From Candidatus Stramentimicrobium fermentans (GTDB lineage: Bacteria > Atribacterota > Phoenicimicrobiia > Phoenicimicrobiales > Stramentimicrobiaceae), in the NCBI GenBank assembly GCA_012520575.1, contig JAAYOB010000024.1:1-16555 (forward strand): a stretch of 16,555 bases of DNA, read 5' to 3'. Positions within the stretch are counted from its first letter, which is position 1. The number at the start of each line of letters is the position of its first letter. Position numbers and translations under genes: made by a program. Shown piece after piece: positions 13,946 to 16,555 of the stretch. The notes under the pieces were generated by a model. The model was given only the letters and a program-made list of their open reading frames with translations, was not told where the DNA came from and did no database searches.

Positions 13946-15199
13946 ATGATTAATGCAAGTCTAATTGCAAAATTAAAAGAAACAACTTGTAAATATGAAA
14001 ATGAAATGGTTAGCTTATTAAGTAAGCTAGTTTCTATTCCAAGCGTTTCCGGCGAAGAAGCAGAGATGCAAAAGGCAGTATTTCAATTATTCTCATCATT
14101 AAAAGGAGAAACAACTAAAATCCCGATGAGGGAAAGCTTGCGAGAAGACCCTAAATATGCTTCGGGTGTCAATAGTGCTTTCGAAGATAGACCGCAAACC
14201 CGTTTTTTCTGGAAAGGTAAGGGTGGAGGCAAAAGTTTAATATTGTGTGCCCATACGGATGTTGTTCCAGCTGGAAACTGGAAGGAAGCCTTTAAACCCA
14301 AGATAGAAGGTGACCTGCTTTTTGGAAGAGGAGCAGTTGATGACAAAGGGTCGATTGTATCAATTTATTATGCTTTAAAAGCATTGCAAGAAATGAATAT
14401 AGAGCTCGAAGGAGATGTGGAGGTCCATTTAACAAACGAAGAAGAGGTAGGGATGGCCGGTGCCCTTGCTCTGGTTAGAGAAGGCTTTAAAGCTGATGGA
14501 GTTCTGGTTGCCGAACCAACAGACCATCAAATATTTGATGCCGGTAGGGGATGCCTACAGTTTATGATTGAAATAAAAGGTAAACAATCTCATCTTGGTA
14601 AAAAAAGATATGGTGTGAGTGCTATTGAAAAAGCATCCAAAATTATTGAATCACTTGTTCAATACGAAGACCACTTGATTGACATCGGAAGAGGTTATCC
14701 TCATTTCGAAAATTATAAATATCCCGGACAAGTCAATATAGGGAAAATTCATGGAGGAAGCTTTTTTTCGATAGTTCCAGATAATGTAGTACTAGAAGGG
14801 GGAGTGGGATTTTTACCTAATAAGGAATTAGAAGAAATTGAGACCGACCTTAAAAAAATTATTTTTGAGAATGAGGATGAATGGATTAAAAATAATACAA
14901 AAATTTACTTTGAAGGCCTCAAGAATGAACCCTATGCAATGCCTGATAACCACCCATTTACACTCAGTTTAAAAAACACATTGGAATCATTGGGAAGGAA
15001 AACAGATGTATTGGGTATGATGGCTTCTTGTGACGCAAGGTATTATTACAATCAGGGCAATATGCCTAGTATTGTTTACGGTGGAATAAATAACGGGCAA
15101 TCACATGCAGAAAACGAACATGTATATCTACCTGACATATTGGAAACAGCTGTTGAATATGCCTGCTTTATAATTAATTGGTGTAAAAAATATAATTAA
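13946..15199 (+). CDS. M20-family metallohydrolase (ArgE/DapE-type deacylase or peptidase)
   Basis: Encodes 417 residues, with the full di-zinc site of the M20 family. H103 lies in LCAHTDVVPAG, D132 in GAVDDKG, the catalytic/metal pair E166-E167 in NEEEVG, E190 in VAEPTD, and the last metal histidine H387 in GQSHAENEH. A dimerisation domain sits between about 195 and 310 (QFMIEIKGKQSHLGKKRYG begins it). These enzymes cleave amide bonds of N-acyl, N-succinyl or N-carbamoyl amino acids, or dipeptides. The ArgE/DapE-like form GRGAVDDKG is clear, but the exact substrate is not. No signal peptide is present, so it acts in the cytoplasm, presumably on the product of the imported ligand. The ThDP-enzyme gene begins 19 bases after the stop. 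Confidence 0.9.
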   Translation: MINASLIAKLKETTCKYENEMVSLLSKLVSIPSVSGEEAEMQKAVFQLFSSLKGETTKIPMRESLREDPKYASGVNSAFEDRPQTRFFWKGKGGGKSLILCAHTDVVPAGNWKEAFKPKIEGDLLFGRGAVDDKGSIVSIYYALKALQEMNIELEGDVEVHLTNEEEVGMAGALALVREGFKADGVLVAEPTDHQIFDAGRGCLQFMIEIKGKQSHLGKKRYGVSAIEKASKIIESLVQYEDHLIDIGRGYPHFENYKYPGQVNIGKIHGGSFFSIVPDNVVLEGGVGFLPNKELEEIETDLKKIIFENEDEWIKNNTKIYFEGLKNEPYAMPDNHPFTLSLKNTLESLGRKTDVLGMMASCDARYYYNQGNMPSIVYGGINNGQSHAENEHVYLPDILETAVEYACFIINWCKKYN

Positions 15200-15218
15200 T
15201 TAGAGGGGGATTTATACC

Positions 15219-16555
15219 ATGAAAACATGGGAACAAATTGCAAATATAGTAAAAGCCCAAGGGGTTGAATATGTATTTGGTATCGGTGATACTGACCTGC
15301 ATCTGTTTGCTGATCAATTGGATGGATTAACAGCTATAAACCTTCGCTACGAAGGATCTGCACCGCTTATGGCTATGGCATATTCTCGCTTAACCGGAAA
15401 GCCCGGAGTATGCAGTGGCAGTTCTGGGCCGGGAGTAGCCAGCCTAGTGCCAGGTGTGCTTGAGGCCTATTCGGGGTGTGTTCCCTTAGTTATCTTCGCC
15501 CCTTCAGTGGATCTGCAAACCGAAGGAATGGGTGAGTTCCAAGAATGTGATCAGAGAAAGATGATGGAACCCATAACCAAATGGAGTGAAAGAATTCCAT
15601 ATGTTGAAAGAATACCCTGGTTTGTGGAACGTGCTTTCTCAATTGCAATGAATGGTCAACCGGGTCCTGTCTTTCTGGAAATGCCCATCAATATTGGAGG
15701 AAAACTAACTAGCGGGATTATTGTTGATGCCGAACCTTATGAGGAGTATAGGACAATTCGCAAGATAAGGGTATCCGGAGATCCTGAATTAATATCACAA
15801 GCAGTTGAATTAATTTCTTTAGCAAAGCACCCTGTAGTGATTGCGGGAAATGGGGCGATATCTTCAGGGGCACAAGATGAGTTTAGAGAATTTATAGAAC
15901 TGCAAGGACTACCCTTTTTGACTACCCCTGGTGGAAGAGGAATAGTAGAGGAGACACACCCCTTGGCTTTGGGTGTATGCGGAATATATAGAACAGAGCA
16001 CGGTAAACAATATTATAAAGATGCCGATTTAGTTATCTCTATAGGAAGTAGAAACGAAGGTTTTCAATCACATAGCTTTGCAGATTTTCCTGATGGAGCA
16101 AAATTCTTACAGATTGACATATCTCCTTTCGAGATAGGGCGCCATTGGAAACCTGATGTGGCGGTAGTGGGAGATGCCAAGTTAGTATTACAACAGATTA
16201 ATACTGTAATTAGAGAAAAATATCCGGAGAAAGAGAATTATTTAGAAAGCATAAGAATAAAAAATCTAATTAAAAGTAAAAAGAATTATGAAAATCAGGT
16301 AGATAAAGAATGCTTAACAGAAGAAATTCCAATACCTGCTAAACGCATTGTTCATGAAGTAAGTCAGGTATTTGGCAAAAATACAATTTTAGCAAGCGAA
16401 AATGGATCTCAAGACACTTGGTCTTACTGTTATCCCTACTACACAGTTCAAGAGGGATCTATCTGTATACCCGTCGCTGAACAAACCTGCATGGGTATGG
16501 GGGTTGTTGGTGCCATCATAGCAAAACTAGTACGTCCTGACAAGAAATCAGTGTG
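15219..16555 (+). CDS. Acetolactate synthase-like thiamine diphosphate enzyme, 3' end outside window
   Basis: The frame is open from ATG 15219 to the window edge (445 codons); AGAGGGGGA lies before the ATG. The pyrimidine-binding domain covers about 1-165. Its catalytic glutamate is E45 in LRYEGSAPLMAMAYSRLTG, and SSGPGVAS follows. The middle domain covers about 185-330 (VVIAGNGAISSG, GGRGIVEETHPLALG, ADLVISIGSR). The pyrophosphate domain begins near 370 with ASENGSQDTW and PVAEQTCMGMGVVGA. The GDG...N metal motif should follow within about ten residues but lies beyond the edge. Relatives act on 2-oxo acids: acetolactate synthase, benzoylformate decarboxylase, glyoxylate carboligase. RYEGSA differs from the usual RHE of acetolactate synthases, and no regulatory subunit is near, so a catabolic decarboxylase or lyase is likelier than a valine biosynthesis enzyme. 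Confidence 0.88.
   Translation, partial: MKTWEQIANIVKAQGVEYVFGIGDTDLHLFADQLDGLTAINLRYEGSAPLMAMAYSRLTGKPGVCSGSSGPGVASLVPGVLEAYSGCVPLVIFAPSVDLQTEGMGEFQECDQRKMMEPITKWSERIPYVERIPWFVERAFSIAMNGQPGPVFLEMPINIGGKLTSGIIVDAEPYEEYRTIRKIRVSGDPELISQAVELISLAKHPVVIAGNGAISSGAQDEFREFIELQGLPFLTTPGGRGIVEETHPLALGVCGIYRTEHGKQYYKDADLVISIGSRNEGFQSHSFADFPDGAKFLQIDISPFEIGRHWKPDVAVVGDAKLVLQQINTVIREKYPEKENYLESIRIKNLIKSKKNYENQVDKECLTEEIPIPAKRIVHEVSQVFGKNTILASENGSQDTWSYCYPYYTVQEGSICIPVAEQTCMGMGVVGAIIAKLVRPDKKSV

Noticed and set aside
1-16555. CRISPR array, tRNA or rRNA gene, prophage or defence system
   Set aside because: No regularly spaced repeats, cloverleaf-like or rRNA sequence, and no phage or defence protein motifs were seen. 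All intact genes read as metabolism or transport.

Overview
The window is AT-rich and every gene I can support lies on the + strand. It reads as an accessory catabolic and transport region of a low-GC, probably anaerobic bacterium. Both periplasmic-type solute-binding proteins (3072-4022 and 7798-8928) have ordinary signal peptides without a lipobox cysteine. That fits a cell with an outer membrane and periplasm (for example Atribacterota, Thermotogota or Halanaerobiales-like lineages) better than a typical monoderm Firmicute. This assignment is an inference; no rRNA or other taxonomic marker is present.

Layout. 2-184: 3' end of an HpcH/HpaI-type aldolase. 185-558: long AT-rich gap with a perfect inverted repeat. 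559-2986: a one-chain transketolase whose N-terminal half resembles the split type, then a small TM1367-like cyclophilin-fold protein. 3072-6631: a tripartite tricarboxylate transporter (TTT) with genes for the binding protein (tctC), small membrane protein (tctB) and large membrane protein (tctA). Between tctC and tctB lies a decayed IS200-type element, recognisable from a stem-loop and a multiply frameshifted tnpA. 6696-7520: a xylose-isomerase-like TIM-barrel enzyme. 7521-7797: gap with AT palindrome, a G8 tract and an orphan Shine-Dalgarno-like sequence. 7798-12423: a complete branched-chain-amino-acid-type ABC importer (livK, livH, livM, livG, livF) with a strong terminator/attenuator between livK and livH. 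12482-15199: a cyclase-family metal hydrolase, an Asp/Glu/hydantoin racemase-like protein and an M20 deacylase/peptidase. 15219 to the end: an acetolactate-synthase-like thiamine diphosphate enzyme cut by the window edge.

How the parts may work together. The left half (aldolase, transketolase, TTT importer, TIM-barrel isomerase) looks like uptake and breakdown of a carboxylate or sugar acid. The right half (Liv-type importer, cyclase-family hydrolase, racemase, M20 hydrolase, ThDP enzyme) looks like uptake and hydrolysis of an amide or cyclic amide, followed by carbon-carbon chemistry on a 2-oxo acid. The combination of ring-opening hydrolase, racemase and M20 amidase parallels the logic of hydantoin utilisation with a different hydrolase family. 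No substrate can be read from the sequence, so the pathway is a hypothesis. The clearest directly visible oddities are the fossil transposase inside the TTT operon, the fused split-type transketolase, the single-cysteine racemase homologue and the livK-livH terminator.
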